Assembly (NCBI GenBank): GCA_951230915.1
Contig: OX579635.1
Coordinates: 49,414,001-49,478,000 of the forward strand
Length of the DNA: 64,000 bases
DNA from: Antitrichia curtipendula
Taxonomy: Eukaryota > Streptophyta > Bryopsida > Hypnales > Leucodontaceae
Direction: 5' to 3'
Shown here: positions 19,801 through 33,760 of the stretch, in pieces
Layout of the letters: each line of letters opens with the position of its first letter
Position numbering within the stretch: the stretch's first letter is position 1
Notes under the pieces: model-generated
The model's database searches: none
What the model saw: only the letters and a program-made list of their open reading frames with translations
What the model was told of the DNA's origin: nothing
Made by a program: the position numbers and the translations under genes

Positions 19801-20679
19801 GCCTACGGCTTTTTTTTCCTTTTTTTGTTTTTTGTTTTTTGTTTACAAATTGCCAAAGTCTTCATACTCACCCAAAAATGCCCAATGACTTTTTAAAGCC
19901 TCTTGTGCTTTAGTCTAAATTGAACAAATAATGTGCATTTTTTTCATATATATGGAAAAAAAATTAAGAATAACCATGAAAATTTGAAGTATACATGTTA
20001 CTAATCACTTGGATTACATAAAACACAACAATATCACTTTAAGCTACAAACAAATAGAGATGTAAGGTAATGACATAGTTGAATAATACAAAACAATATC
20101 ACTTATAGATTAACATAAGATGATAGATTCTAATGATTTTTTGTGAATGTGCTATAACAAAGACATTGCTTTGAAATCAATTATTTTCAAAATAGTGTAC
20201 TGGATATTAAATAAAACAACAACGCAAAAGAATTATTTTAAAAACATGAACCACATGAAACAAGAACTTAATTAGAATACTTTGAACTTCCTAGTATTGT
20301 CGGCACAAGAAAAGGGTTACATACTCCACTAGTGCTTTAAATTTCAACATTCATCCACATATTTCATAGTACACTATTTATTGCATATTATATTTTCATA
20401 ATCTAATTTTTGCAGATAATTAGGAGATTTTACGATCCATGATGAAAACCCAAAAGTATGTACCTTTATTACTTTGAAGAATGTGCTAGGATTCTGTATA
20501 AAAAACAAAGTTTTATACTCCTAAACAATAAACCGTCATCAAAAAAGTTAATTGAAGACTTCATGAACATACAAAGTAGAAAAAAAAAATGGGGATCGAA
20601 AATGCTTTCAACATATAAGATTCGGAGACTCATATTTGTGCTAGTTTTATGTGAAATGTCAAAGCAATTTAAAAATAAA
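19801..20679. other. AT-rich stretch between the GC-rich island and the satellite
   Basis: It starts with a T-rich tract (19806-19850) and stays very AT-rich. The short frames, including an 88-codon one at 20458, are Lys/Asn/Ile-rich and not protein-like. No recognisable gene or repeat. Confidence 0.5.
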
Positions 20680-20934
20680 ATTGAGAGCGTCTCCACAATT
20701 AAATACTATAACTTCTCATGGTAAGTGTAATTACTTACTAAAAATGCCCAAAAACTTGTATTCCAATTTAATTTATTACACGCAAGGAATGACTATACTT
20801 AAGAAGGTACTGCATATTATTGTGAATTCAAATATTTCAACAAATTTTAAACATCCACCATTTTTTGAAGAGATTTTGAATAGTAAATTCTATGACATTT
20901 GATGTAGAAAGTCATTAAACAACAAACCCAATTT
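20680..20934 (+). repeat. Decayed satellite monomers at the array edge
   Basis: Blocks match the 178-bp monomer in order: 'ctccacaattaaatactat' against 'tcccaaatcaaattccat', 'gcccaaaaacttgtattcc' against 'gcccacttttattcc', then 'acgcaaggaatg' against 'acgtaagcatg', and 'gaattcaaatatttc' against 'ggattcaaatacct'. The 'tattcc' landmark sits at 20759, 176 bp before the next at 20935, so the period is kept although the sequence has diverged strongly. Confidence 0.7.
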
Positions 20935-23356
20935 TATTCCAAATATTTTTTCATTCACATGAGGGTTCTTTGGAATTACACACAAATTTAATATTTTCAT
21001 GGATTCAAATACCTAAGGGTATTTGCAACTTCCACAATTGGATTCAAGTGCCTTCCCAAATCAAATTCCATGACATTGGATGTAGGGAGACACTTAAGTA
21101 CAGGCCCACTTTTATTCCAAATTTGTTTGGATTCACGTAGGCATGGATTGAAATGACACACAAATTCAATATATTCATGGATTCAAATACCTAAGGGTAT
21201 TTGCAAATTCCACAATTGGATTCAAGTGCCTTCCCAAATCAAATTCCATGACATTGGATGTAGAGAGACACTTAAGTACAGGCCCACTTTTATTCCAAAT
21301 TTGTTTGGATTCACGTAGGCATGGATTGAAATGACACACAAATTCAATATTTTCATGGATTCAAATACCTAAGGGTATTTGCAACTTCCACAATTGGGTT
21401 CAAGTGCCTTCCCAAATCAAATTCCATGACATTGGATGTAGGAAGACACTTAAGTACATGCCCACTTTTATTCCAAATTTGTTTCGATTCACGTAGGCAT
21501 GGATTGAAATGACACACAAATTCAATATTTTCACGGATTCAATTACCTAAGGGTATTTGCAACTTCCACAATTGGATTCAAGTGCCTTCCCAAATCAAAT
21601 TCCATGACATTGGATGTAGGGAGACACTTAAATACAAGCCTACTTTTATTCCAAATTTGTTTTGATTCACGTAGGCATGGATTGAAATGACACACAAATT
21701 CAATATTTTCATGGATTCAAATACCTAAGGGTAATTGCAACTTCCACAATTGGATTCAAGTGCCTTCCCAAATCAAATTCCATGACATTGGATGTAGGGA
21801 GACACATAAGTACAGGCCCATTTTTATTCCAAATTTGTTTCGATTCACGTAAGCATGGATTGAAATGACATACAAATTCAATATTTTCATGGATTCAAAT
21901 ACCTAAGGGTATTGGCAACTTCCACAATTGGATTCAAGTGCCTTCCCAAATCAAATTCCATGACATTGGATGTAGGGAGACACTTAAATACAAGCCTACT
22001 TTTATTCCAAATTTGTTTTGATTCACGTAAGCATGGATTGAAATCACACACAAATTCAATATTTTCATGGATTCAAAAACCTAAGGGTATTTGCAACTTC
22101 CACAATTGGATTCAAGAGCCTTCCCAAATCAAATTCCATGACATTGGATGTAGGAAGACACTTAAGTACAGGCCCACTTTTATTCCAAATTTGTTTGGAT
22201 TCACGTAGGCATGGATTGAAATGACACACAAATTCAATATTTTCATGGATTCAAAAACCTAAGGGTATTTGCAACTTCCACAATTGGGTTCAAGTGCCTT
22301 CCCAAATCAAATTCCATGACATTGGATGTAGGAAGACACTTAAGTACAGGCCCACTTTTATTCCAAATTTGTTTGGATTCACGTAAACATGGATTGAAAT
22401 CACACACAAATTCAATATTTTCATGGATTCAAATACCTAAGGGTATTTGCAACTTCCACAATTGGATTCAAGTGCCTTCCCAAATCAAATTCCATGACAT
22501 TGGATGTAGGGAGACACTTAAGTACAGGCCCACTTTTATTCCAAATTTGTTTCGATTCACGTAAGCATGGATTGAAATCACACACAAATTCAATATTTCC
22601 ATGGATTCAAATACCTAAGGGTAATTGCAACTTCCACAATTGGATTCAAGTGCCTTCCCAAATCAAATTCCATGACATTGGATGTAGGGAGACACTTAAG
22701 TACAGGCCCACTATTATTCCAAGTTTGTTTTGATTCAAGTAAGCACTGATTGAAATGACACACAAATTCAATATTTTCATGGATTCAAATACCTAAGCGT
22801 ATTTGCAACTTCCACAATTGGATTCAAGTGCCTTCCCAAATCAAATTCCATGACATTGGATGTAGGGAGACACTTAAGTACAGGCCCATTTTTATTCCAA
22901 ATTTGTTTGGATTCACGTAAGCATGGATTGAAATCACACACAAATTCAATATTTTCACGGATTCAATTACCTAAGGGTATTTGCAACTTCCACAATTGGA
23001 TTCAAGTGCCTTCCCAAATCAAATTCCATGACATTGGATGTAGGGAGACACATAAGTACAGGCCCACTTTTATTCCAAATTTGTTTTGATTCACGTAGGC
23101 ATGGATTGAAATGACACACAAATTCAATATTTTCATGGATTCAAATACCTAAGGGTATTTGCAACTTCCACAATTGGATTCAAGTGCCTTCCCAAATCAA
23201 ATTCCATGACATTGGATGTAGGGAGCCACTTAAGTACAGGCCCACTTTTATTCCAAATTTGTTTCGATTCACGTAAGCATGGATTGAAATCACACACAAA
23301 TTCAATATTTTCATGGATTCAAATACCTAAGGGTATTTGCAACTTCCACAATTGGG

Positions 23357-25243
23357 TTCAAGTGCCTTCCCAAATCAAATTCCATGACATTGGATGTAGG
23401 GAGACACTTAAATACAAGCCTACTTTTATTCGAAATTTGTTTTGATTCACGTAGGCATGGATTGAAATCACACACAAATTTAATATTTTCATGGATTCAA
23501 ATACCTAAGGGTAATTGCAACTTCCACAATTGGATTCAAGTGCCTTCCCAAATCAAATTCCATGACATTGGATGTAGGCAGACACTTAAGTACAGGCCCA
23601 TTTTTATTCCAAATTTGTTTCGATTCACGTAAGCATGGATTGAAATCACACACAAATTCAATATTTTCATGGATTCAAATACCTAAGGGTATTTGCAACT
23701 TCCACAATTCGATTCAAGTGCCTTCCCAAATCAAATTCCATGACATTGGATGTGGGGGGACACTTAAATACAAACCTACTTTTATTCCAAATTTGTTTTG
23801 ATTCACGTAGGCATGGATTGAAATCACACACAAATTCAATATTTTCATGGATTCAAATACCTAAGGGTAATTGCAACTTCCACAATTGGATTCAAGTGCC
23901 TTCCCAAATCAAATTCCATGACATTGGATGTAGGGAGACACTTAAGTACAGGCCCATTTTTATTCCAAATTTGTTTCGATTCACGTAAGCATGGATTGAA
24001 ATCACACACAAATTCAATATTTTCATGGATTCAAATACCTAAGGGTAATTGCAACTTCCACAATTCGATTCAAGTGCCTTCCCAAATCAAATTCCATGAC
24101 ATTGGATGTAGGAAGACACTTAAGTACAGGCCCACTTTTATTCCAAATTTGTTTGGATTCACGTAGGCATGGATTGAAATGACACACAAATTCAATATTT
24201 TCATGGATTCAAATACCTAAGGGTATTTGCAACTTCCACAATTGGATTCAAGTGCCTTCCCAAATCAAATTCCATGACATTGGATGTAGGGAGACACATA
24301 AGTACAGGCCCATTTTTATTCCAAATTTGTTTCGATTCACGTAAGCATGGATTGAAATCACACACAAATTCAATATTTTCATGGATTCAAATACCTAAGG
24401 GTATTTGCAACTTCCACAATTGGATTCAAGTGCCTTCCCAAATCAAATTCCATGACATTGGATGTAGGGAGACACTTAAATACAAGCCTACTTTTATTCG
24501 AAATTTGTTTTGATTCACGTAGGCATGGATTGAAATCACACACAAATTTAATATTTTCATGGATTCAAATACCTAAGGGTAATTGCAACTTCCACAATTG
24601 GATTCAAGTGCCTTCCCAAATCAAATTCCATGACATTGGATGTAGGCAGACACTTAAGTACAGGCCCATTTTTATTCCAAATTTGTTTCGATTCACGTAA
24701 GCATGGATTGAAATCACACACAAATTCAATATTTTCATGGATTCAAATACCTAAGGGTATTTGCAACTTCCACAATTCGATTCAAGTGCCTTCCCAAATC
24801 AAATTCCATGACATTGGATGTGGGGGGACACTTAAATACAAACCTACTTTTATTCCAAATTTGTTTTGATTCACGTAGGCATGGATTGAAATCACACACA
24901 AATTCAATATTTTCATGGATTCAAATACCTAAGGGTAATTGCAACTTCCACAATTGGATTCAAGTGCCTTCCCAAATCAAATTCCATGACATTGGATGTA
25001 GGGAGACACTTAAGTACAGGCCCATTTTTATTCCAAATTTGTTTCGATTCACGTAAGCATGGATTGAAATCACACACAAATTCAATATTTTCATGGATTC
25101 AAATACCTAAGGGTAATTGCAACTTCCACAATTCGATTCAAGTGCCTTCCCAAATCAAATTCCATGACATTGGATGTAGGAAGACACTTAAGTACAGGCC
25201 CACTTTTATTCCAAATTTGTTTGGATTCACGTAGGCATGGATT
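23357..25243 (+). repeat. Higher-order repeat: 6-monomer (1,068 bp) duplication
   Basis: About 820 bp from 23357 to 24178 recurs apparently unchanged at 24425-25246. Rare shared variants include 'tattcgaaatttg' (23430 and 24498), 'gtaggcagacac' (23577 and 24645), 'gtggggggacac' (23753 and 24821) and 'cacaattcgattc' (several). The offset is 1,068, or six monomers. Confidence 0.85.
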
Positions 25244-28200
25244 GAAATCACACACAAATTCAATATTTTCATGGATTCAAATACCTAAGGGTATTGGCAA
25301 CTTCCACAATTGGATTCAAGTGCCTTCCCAAATCAAATTCCATGATATTGGATGTAGGAAGACACTTAAGTACAGGCCCACTTTTATTCCAAATTTGTTT
25401 TGATTCACGTAGGCATGGATTGAAATGACACACAAATTCAATATTTTTATGGATTCAAAAACCTAAGGGTATTTGCAACTTCCACAATTGGATTCAAGTG
25501 CCTTCCCAAATCAAATTCCATGACATTGGATGTAGGAAGACACTTAAGTACAGGCCCACTTTTATTCCAAATTTCTTTGGATTCACGTAGGCATGGATTG
25601 AAATGACACACAAATTCAATATTTTCACGGATTCAATTACCTAAGGGTATTTGCAACTTCCACAATTGGATTCAAGTGCCTTCCCAAATCAAATTCCATG
25701 ACATTGGATGTAGGAAGACACTTAAGTACAGGCCCACTTTTATTCCAAATTTGTTTGGATTCACGTAAACATGGATTGAAATCACACACAAATTCAATAT
25801 TTTCATGGATTCAAATACCTAAGGGTATTTGCAACTTCCACAATTGGATTCAAGTGCCTTCCCAAATCAAATTCCATGACATTGGATGTAGGAAGACACT
25901 TAAGTACAGGCCCACTTTTATTCCAAATTTGTTTCGATTTACGTAAGCATGGATTGAAATCACACACAAATTCAATATTTTCATGGATTCAAATACCTAA
26001 GGGTAATTGCAACTTCCACAATTGGATTCAAGTGCCTTCCCAAATCAAATTCCATGACATTGGATGTAGGAAGACACTTAAGTACAGGCCCACTTTTATT
26101 CCAAATTTGTTTGGATTCACGTAGGCATGGATTGAAATCACACACAAATTCAATATTTTCATGGATTCAAATACCTAAGGGTATTTGCAACTTCCACAAT
26201 TGGATTCAAGTGCCTTCCCAAATCAAATTCCATGATATTGGATGTAGGAAGACACTTAAGTACAGGCCCACTTTTATTCCAAATTTGTTTTGATTCACGT
26301 AGGCATGGATTGAAATGACACACAAATTCAATATTTTCATGGATTCAAAAACCTAAGGGTATTTGCAACTTCCACAATTGGATCCAAGTGCCTTCCCAAA
26401 TCAAATTCCATGACATTGGATGTAGGAAGACACTTAAGTACAGGCCCACTTTTATTCCAAATTTGTTTTGATTCACGTAAGCATGGATTGAAATGACACA
26501 CAAATTCAATATTTTCATGGATTCAAAAACCTAAGGGTATTTGCAACTTCCACAATTGGATTCAAGTGCCTTCCCAAATCAAATTCCATGACATTGGATG
26601 TAGGAAGACACTTAAGTACAGGCCCACTTTTATTCCAAATTTGTTTGGATTCACGTAGGCATGGATTGAAATGACACACAAATTCAATATTTTCACGGAT
26701 TCAATTACCTAAGGGTATTTGCAACTTCCACAATTGGATTCAAGTGCCTTCCCAAATCAAATTCCATGACATTGGATGTAGGAAGACACTTAAGTACAGG
26801 CCCACTTTTATTCCAAATTTGTTTTGATTCACGTAAACATGGATTGAAATCACACACAAATTCAATATTTTTATGGATTCAAATACCTAAGGGTATTTGC
26901 AACTTCCACAATTGGATTCAAGTGCCTTCCCAAATCAAATTCCATGACATTGGATGTAAGGAGACACTTAAGTACAGGCCCATTTTTATTCTAAATTTGT
27001 TTTGATTCACGTAAACATGGATTGAAATCACACACAAATTCAATATTTTCATGGATTCAAATACCTAAGGGTATTTGCAACTTCCACAATTGGATTCAAG
27101 TGCCTTCCCAAATCAAATTCCATGACATTGGATGTAGGGAGACACTTAAGTACAGGCCCACTTTTATTCTAAATTTGTTTTGATTCACGTAAACATGGAT
27201 TGAAATCACACACAAATTCAATATTTTCATGGATTCAAATACCTAAGGGTATTTGCAACTTCCACAATTGGATTCAAGTGCCTTCCCAAATCAAATTCGA
27301 TGACATTGGATGTAGGGTGACCCTTAAGTACAGGCCGACTATTATTCCAAGTTTGTTTTGATTCAAGTAAGCACTGATTGAAATGACACACAAATTCAAT
27401 ATTTTCATGGATTCAAATACCTAAGCGTATTTGCAACTTCCACAATTGGATTCAAGTGCCTTCCCAAATTAAATTCCATGACATTGGATGTAGGGAGACA
27501 CTTAAGTACAGGCCCACTTTTATTCCAAATTTGTTTCGATTCACGTAAGCATGGATTGAACTCACACACAAATTCAATATTTTCACGGATTCAATTACCT
27601 AAGGGTATTTGCAACTTCCACAATTGGATTCAAGTGCCTTCCCAAATCAAATTCCATGACATTGGATGTAGGGAGACACTTAAATACAAGCCTACTTTTA
27701 TTCCAAATTTGTTTTGATTCACGTAAGCATGGATTGAAATCACACACAAATTCAATATTTTCATGGATTCAAATACCTAAGGGTATTTGCAACTTCCACA
27801 ATTGGATTCAAGTGCCTTCCCAAATCAAATTCCATGACATTGGATGTAGGGAGACACATAAGTACAGGCCCATTTTTATTCCAAATTTGTTTCGATTCAC
27901 GTAAGCATGGATTGAAATCACACACAAATTCAATATTTTCATGGATTCAAATACCTAAGGGTATTTGCAACTTCCACAATTGGATTCAAGTGCCTTCCCA
28001 AATCAAATTCCATGACATTGGATGTAGGGAGACACTTAAATACAAGCCTACTTTTATTCCAAATTTGTTTTGATTCACGTAGGCATGGATTGAAATCACA
28101 CACAAATTCAATATTTTCATGGATTCAAATACCTAAGGGTAATTGCAACTTCCACAATTGGATTCAAGTGCCTTCCCAAATCAAATTCCATGACATTGGA

Positions 28201-31200
28201 TGTAGGGAGACACTTAAGTACAGGCCCATTTTTATTCCAAATTTGTTTCGATTCACGTAAGCATGGATTGAAATCACACACAAATTCAATATTTTCATGG
28301 ATTCAAATACCTAAGGGTATTTGCAACTTCCACAATTGGATTCAAGTGCCTTCCCAAATCAAATTCCATGACATTGGATGTGGGGAGACACTTAAATACA
28401 AACCTACTTTTATTCCAAATTTGTTTTGATTCACGTAGGCATGGATTGAAATCACACACAAATTCAATATCTTCATGGATTCAAATACCTAAGGGTATTT
28501 GCAACTTCCACAATTGGATTCAAGTGCCTTCCCAAATCAAATTCCATGACATTGGATGTAGGGAGACACTTAAGTACAGGCCCACTTTTATTCCAAATTT
28601 GTTTCGATTCACGTAAGCATGGATTGAAATCACACACAAATTCAATATTTCCATGGATTCAAATACCTAAGGGTAATTGCAACTTCCACAATTGGATTCA
28701 AGTGCCTTCCCAAATCAAATTCCATGACATTGGATGTAGGGAGACACTTAAGTACAGGCCTACTTTTATTCCAAATTTGTTTGGATTCACGTAGGCATGG
28801 ATTAAAATCACACACAAATTCAATATTTCCATGGATTCAAATACCTAAGGGTATTTGCAACTTCCACAATTGGATTCAAGTGCCTTCCCAAATCAAATTC
28901 CATGATATTGGATGTAGGCAGACACATAAGTACAGGCCCACTTTTATTCCAAATTTGTTTTGATTCACGTAGGCATGGATTGAAATGACACACAAATTCA
29001 ATATTTTCATGGATTCAAAAACCTAAGGGTATTTGCAACTTCCACAATTGGATCCAAGTGCCTTCCCAAATCAAATTCCATGACATTGGATGTAGGAAGA
29101 CACTTAAGTACAGGCCCATTTTTATTCCAAATTTGTTTGGATTCACGTAAACATGGATTGAAATGACACACAAATTCAATATTTTCATGGAGTCAAATAC
29201 CTAAGGGTATTTGCAACTTCCACAATTGGATTCAAGTGCCTTCCCAAATCAAATTCCATGATATTGGATGTAGGAAGACACTTAAGTACAGGCCCAGTTT
29301 TATTCCAAATTTGTTTTGATTCACGTAGGCATGGATTGAAATCACACACAAATTCAATATTTTCACGGATTCAATTACCTAAGGGTATTGGCAACTTCCA
29401 CAATTCGATTCAAGTGCCTTCCCAAATCAAATTCCATGACATTGGATGTAGGGAGACACTTAAGTACAGGCCCACTTTTATTCCAAATTTGTTTTGATTC
29501 ACGTAAGCATGGATTGAAATCACACACAAATTCAATATTTTTCCGGATTCAAATACCTAAGGGTATTTGCAACTTCCACAATTGGATTCAAGTGCCTTCC
29601 CAAATCAAATTCCATGACATTGGATGTAGGAAGACACTTAAGTACAGGCCCACTTTTATTCCAAATTTGTTTGGATTTACGTAAGCATGGATTGAAATCA
29701 CACACAAATTCAATATTTTCATGGATTCAAATACCTAAGGGTAATTGCAACTTCCACAATTGGATTCAAGTGCCTTCCCAAAACAAATTCCATGACATTG
29801 GATGTAAGGAGACACATAAGTACAGGCCCATTTTTATTCTAAATTTGTTTTGATTCACGTAAACATAGATTGAAATGACACACAAATTCAATATCTTCAC
29901 GGATTCAAATACCTAAGGGTATTTGCAACTCCCACAATTGGATTCAAGTGCCTTCCCAAATCAAATTCCATGACATTGGATGTAGGGAGACACTTAAGTA
30001 CAGGCCCACTTTTATTCCAAATTTGTTTCGATTCACGTAAGCATGGATTGAAATCACACACAAATTCAATATTTTTATGGATTCAAATACCTAAGCGTCT
30101 TAGCAACTTCCACAGTTGGATTCAAGTGCCTTCCCAAATCAAATTCCATGACATTGGATGTAGGGAGACACTTAAGTACTGGCCCACTTTTATTTCAAAT
30201 TTGTTTTGATTCACGTAAGCATGGATTGAAATCACACACAAATTCAATATTTTCATAGATTCAATTACCTAAGGGTATTTGCAACTTCCAGAATTGGATT
30301 CAAGTGCCTTCCCAAATCAAATTCCATGACATTGGATGTAGGGAGACACATAAGTACAGGCCCACTTTTATTCCAAATTTGTTTCGATTCACGTAGGCAT
30401 GGATTGAAATGACACACAAATTCAATATTTCCATGGATTCAAATACCTAAGGGTATTTGCAACTTCCACAATTGGATTCAAGTGCCTTCCCAAATCAAAT
30501 TCCATGACATTGGATGTAGGGAGACACTTAAATACAAGCCTACTTTTATTCCAAATTTGTTTTGATTCACGTAGGCATGGATTGAAATGACACACAAATT
30601 CAATATTTTCATGGATTCAAATACCTAAGGGTATTTGCAACTTCCACAATTGGATTCAAGTGCCTTCCCAAATCAAATTCCATGACATTGGATGTAGGGA
30701 GACACTTAAGTACAGGCCCACTTTTATTCCAAATTTGTTTGGATTCACGTAAACATGGATTGAAATGACACACAAATTCAATATCTTCACGGATTCAAAT
30801 ACCTAAGGGTATTTGCAACTCCCACAATTGGATTCAAGTGCCTTCCCAAATCAAATTCCATGACATTGGATGTAGGGAGACACATAAGTACAGGCCCATT
30901 TTTATTCCAAATTTGTTTCGATTCACGTAGGCATGGATTGAAATGACACACAAATTCAATATTTCCATGGATTCAAATACCTAAGGGTATTGGCAACTTC
31001 CACAATTGGATTCAAGTGCCTTCCCAAATCAAATTCCATGACATTGGATGTAGGGAGACACTTAAATACAAGCCTACTTTTATTCCAAATTTGTTTTGAT
31101 TCACGTAAGCATGGATTGAAATGATACACAAATTCAATATTTTTCCGGATTCAAATACCTAAGGGTATTCGCAACTTCCACAATTGGATTCAAGTGCCTT

Positions 31201-32639
31201 CCCAAATCAAATTCCATGACATTGGATGTAGGGAGACACTTAAATACAAGCCTACTTTTATTCCAAATTTGTTTTGATTCACGTAAGCATGGATTGAAAT
31301 CACACACAAATTCAATATTTTCATGGATTCAAATACCTAAGGGTATTTGCAACTCCCACAATTGGATTCAAGTGCCTTCCCAAATCAAATTCCATGACAT
31401 TGGATGTAGGGAGACACATAAGTACAGGCCCATTTTTATTCCAAATTTGTTTTGATTCACGTAGGCATGGATTGAAATGACACACAAATTCAATATTTTC
31501 ATGGATTCAAATACCTCAGGGTATTTGCAACTTCCACAATTGGATTCAAGTGCCTTCCCAAATCAAATTCCATGACATTGGATGTAGGGAGACACTTAAA
31601 TACAAGCCTACTTTTATTCCAAATTTGTTTTGATTCACGTAAGCATGGATTGAAATGACACACAAATTCAATATTTTTCCGGATTCAAATACCTAAGGGT
31701 ATTTGCAACTTCCACAATTGGATTCAAGTGCCTTCCCAAATCAAATTCCATGACATTGGGTGTAGGGAGACACTTAAATACAAGCCTACTTTTATTCCAA
31801 ATTTGTTTTGATTTACGTAAACATGGATTGAAATCACACACCAATTCAATATTTTCATGGATTCAAATACCTAACGGTATTTGCAACTTCCACAATTGGA
31901 TTCAAGTGCCTTCCCAAATCAAATTCCATGACATTGGATGTAGGGAGACACTTAAGTACAGGCCCACTTTTATTCCAAATTTGTTTCGATTCACGTAAGC
32001 ATGGATTGAAATCACACACAAATTCAATATTTTCACGGATTCAATTACCTAAGGGTATTGGCAACTTCCACAATTGGATTCAAGTGCCTTCCCAAATCAA
32101 ATTCCATGACATTGGATGTAGGGAGACACTTAAATACAAGCCTACTTTTATTCCAAATTTGTTTTGATTCACGTAGGCATGGAATGAAATGACACACAAA
32201 TTCAATATTTTCATGGATTCAAATACCTAAGGGTATTTGCAACTTCCACAATTGGATTCAAGTGCCTTCCCAAATCAAATTCCATGACATTGGATGTAGG
32301 GAGACACATAAGTACAGGCCCATTTTTATTCCAAATTTGTTTCGATTCACGTAGGCATGGATTGAAATGACACACAAATTCAATATTTCCATGGATTCAA
32401 ATACCTAAGGGTATTGGCAACTTCCACAATTGGATTCAAGTGCCTTCCCAAATCAAATTCCATGACATTGGATGTAGGGAGACACTTAAATACAAGCCTA
32501 CTTTTATTCCAAATTTGTTTTGATTCAAGTAAGCACTGATTGAAATGACACACAAATTCAATATCTTCATGGATTCAAATACCTAAGGGTATTTGCAACT
32601 TCCACAATTGGATTCAAGTGCCTTCCCAAATCAAATTCC

Positions 32640-33760
32640 ATGACATTGGATGTAGGGAGCCACTTAAGTACAGGCCCACTTTTATTCCAAATTTGTTTCG
32701 ATTCACGTAAGCATGGATTGAAATCACACACAAATTCAATATTTTCATGGGTTCAAATACCTAAGGGTATTTGCAACTTCCACAATTGGATTCAAGTGCC
32801 TTCCCAAATCAAATTCCATGACATTGGATGTAGGGAGACACTTAAGTACAGGCCCACTTTTATTCCAAATTTGTTTCGATTCACGTAAGCATGGATTGAA
32901 ATGACACACAAATTCAATATTTTCATGGATTCAAATACCTAAGGGTATTTGCAACTTCCACAATTGGATTCAAGTGCCTTCCCAAATCAAATTCCATGAC
33001 ATTGGATGTAGGGAGCCACTTAAGTACAGGCCCACTTTTATTCCAAATTTGTTTTGATTCACGTAAGCATGGATTGAAATGACACACAAATTCAATATTT
33101 TCATGGATTCAAATACCTAAGGGTATTTGCTACTTCCACAATTGGATTCAAGTGCCTTCCCAAATCAAATTCCATGACATTGGATGTAGGGAGACACTTA
33201 AGTACAGGCCCATTTTTATTCCAAATTTGTTTCGATTCACGTAAGCATGGATTGAAATGACACACAAATTCAATATTTTCATGGATTCAAATACCTAAGG
33301 GTATTTGCAACTTCCACAATTGGATTCAAGTGCCTTCCCAAATCAAATTCCATGACATTGGATGTAGGGAGACACTTAAGTACAGGCCCACTTTTATTCC
33401 AAATTTGTTTCGATTCACGTAAGCATGGATTGAAATGACACACAAATTCAATATTTTCATGGATTCAAATACCTAAGGGTATTTGCAACTTCCACAATTG
33501 GATTCAAGTGCCTTCCCAAATCAAATTCCATGACATTGGATGTAGGGAGCCACTTAAGTACAGGCCCACTTTTATTCCAAATTTGTTTTGATTCACGTAA
33601 GCATGGATTGAAATGACACACAAATTCAATATTTTCATGGATTCAAATACCTAAGGGTATTTGCTACTTCCACAATTGGATTCAAGTGCCTTCCCAAATC
33701 AAATTCCATGACATTGGATGTAGGGAGACACTTAAGTACAGGCCCATTTTTATTCCAAAT
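32640..33760 (+). repeat. Higher-order repeat: 3-monomer (534 bp) unit
   Basis: 'gggagccactt' at 33011 and 33545 and the rare 'tttgctacttcc' at 33128 and 33662 are both 534 bp apart. An earlier 'gggagccactt' lies at 32655. Confidence 0.75.

Noticed and set aside
20400..20520. A further decayed satellite monomer
   Set aside because: Scattered matches such as 'tttatta' occur, but their spacing to the next landmark (about 290 bp) is not a multiple of 178.
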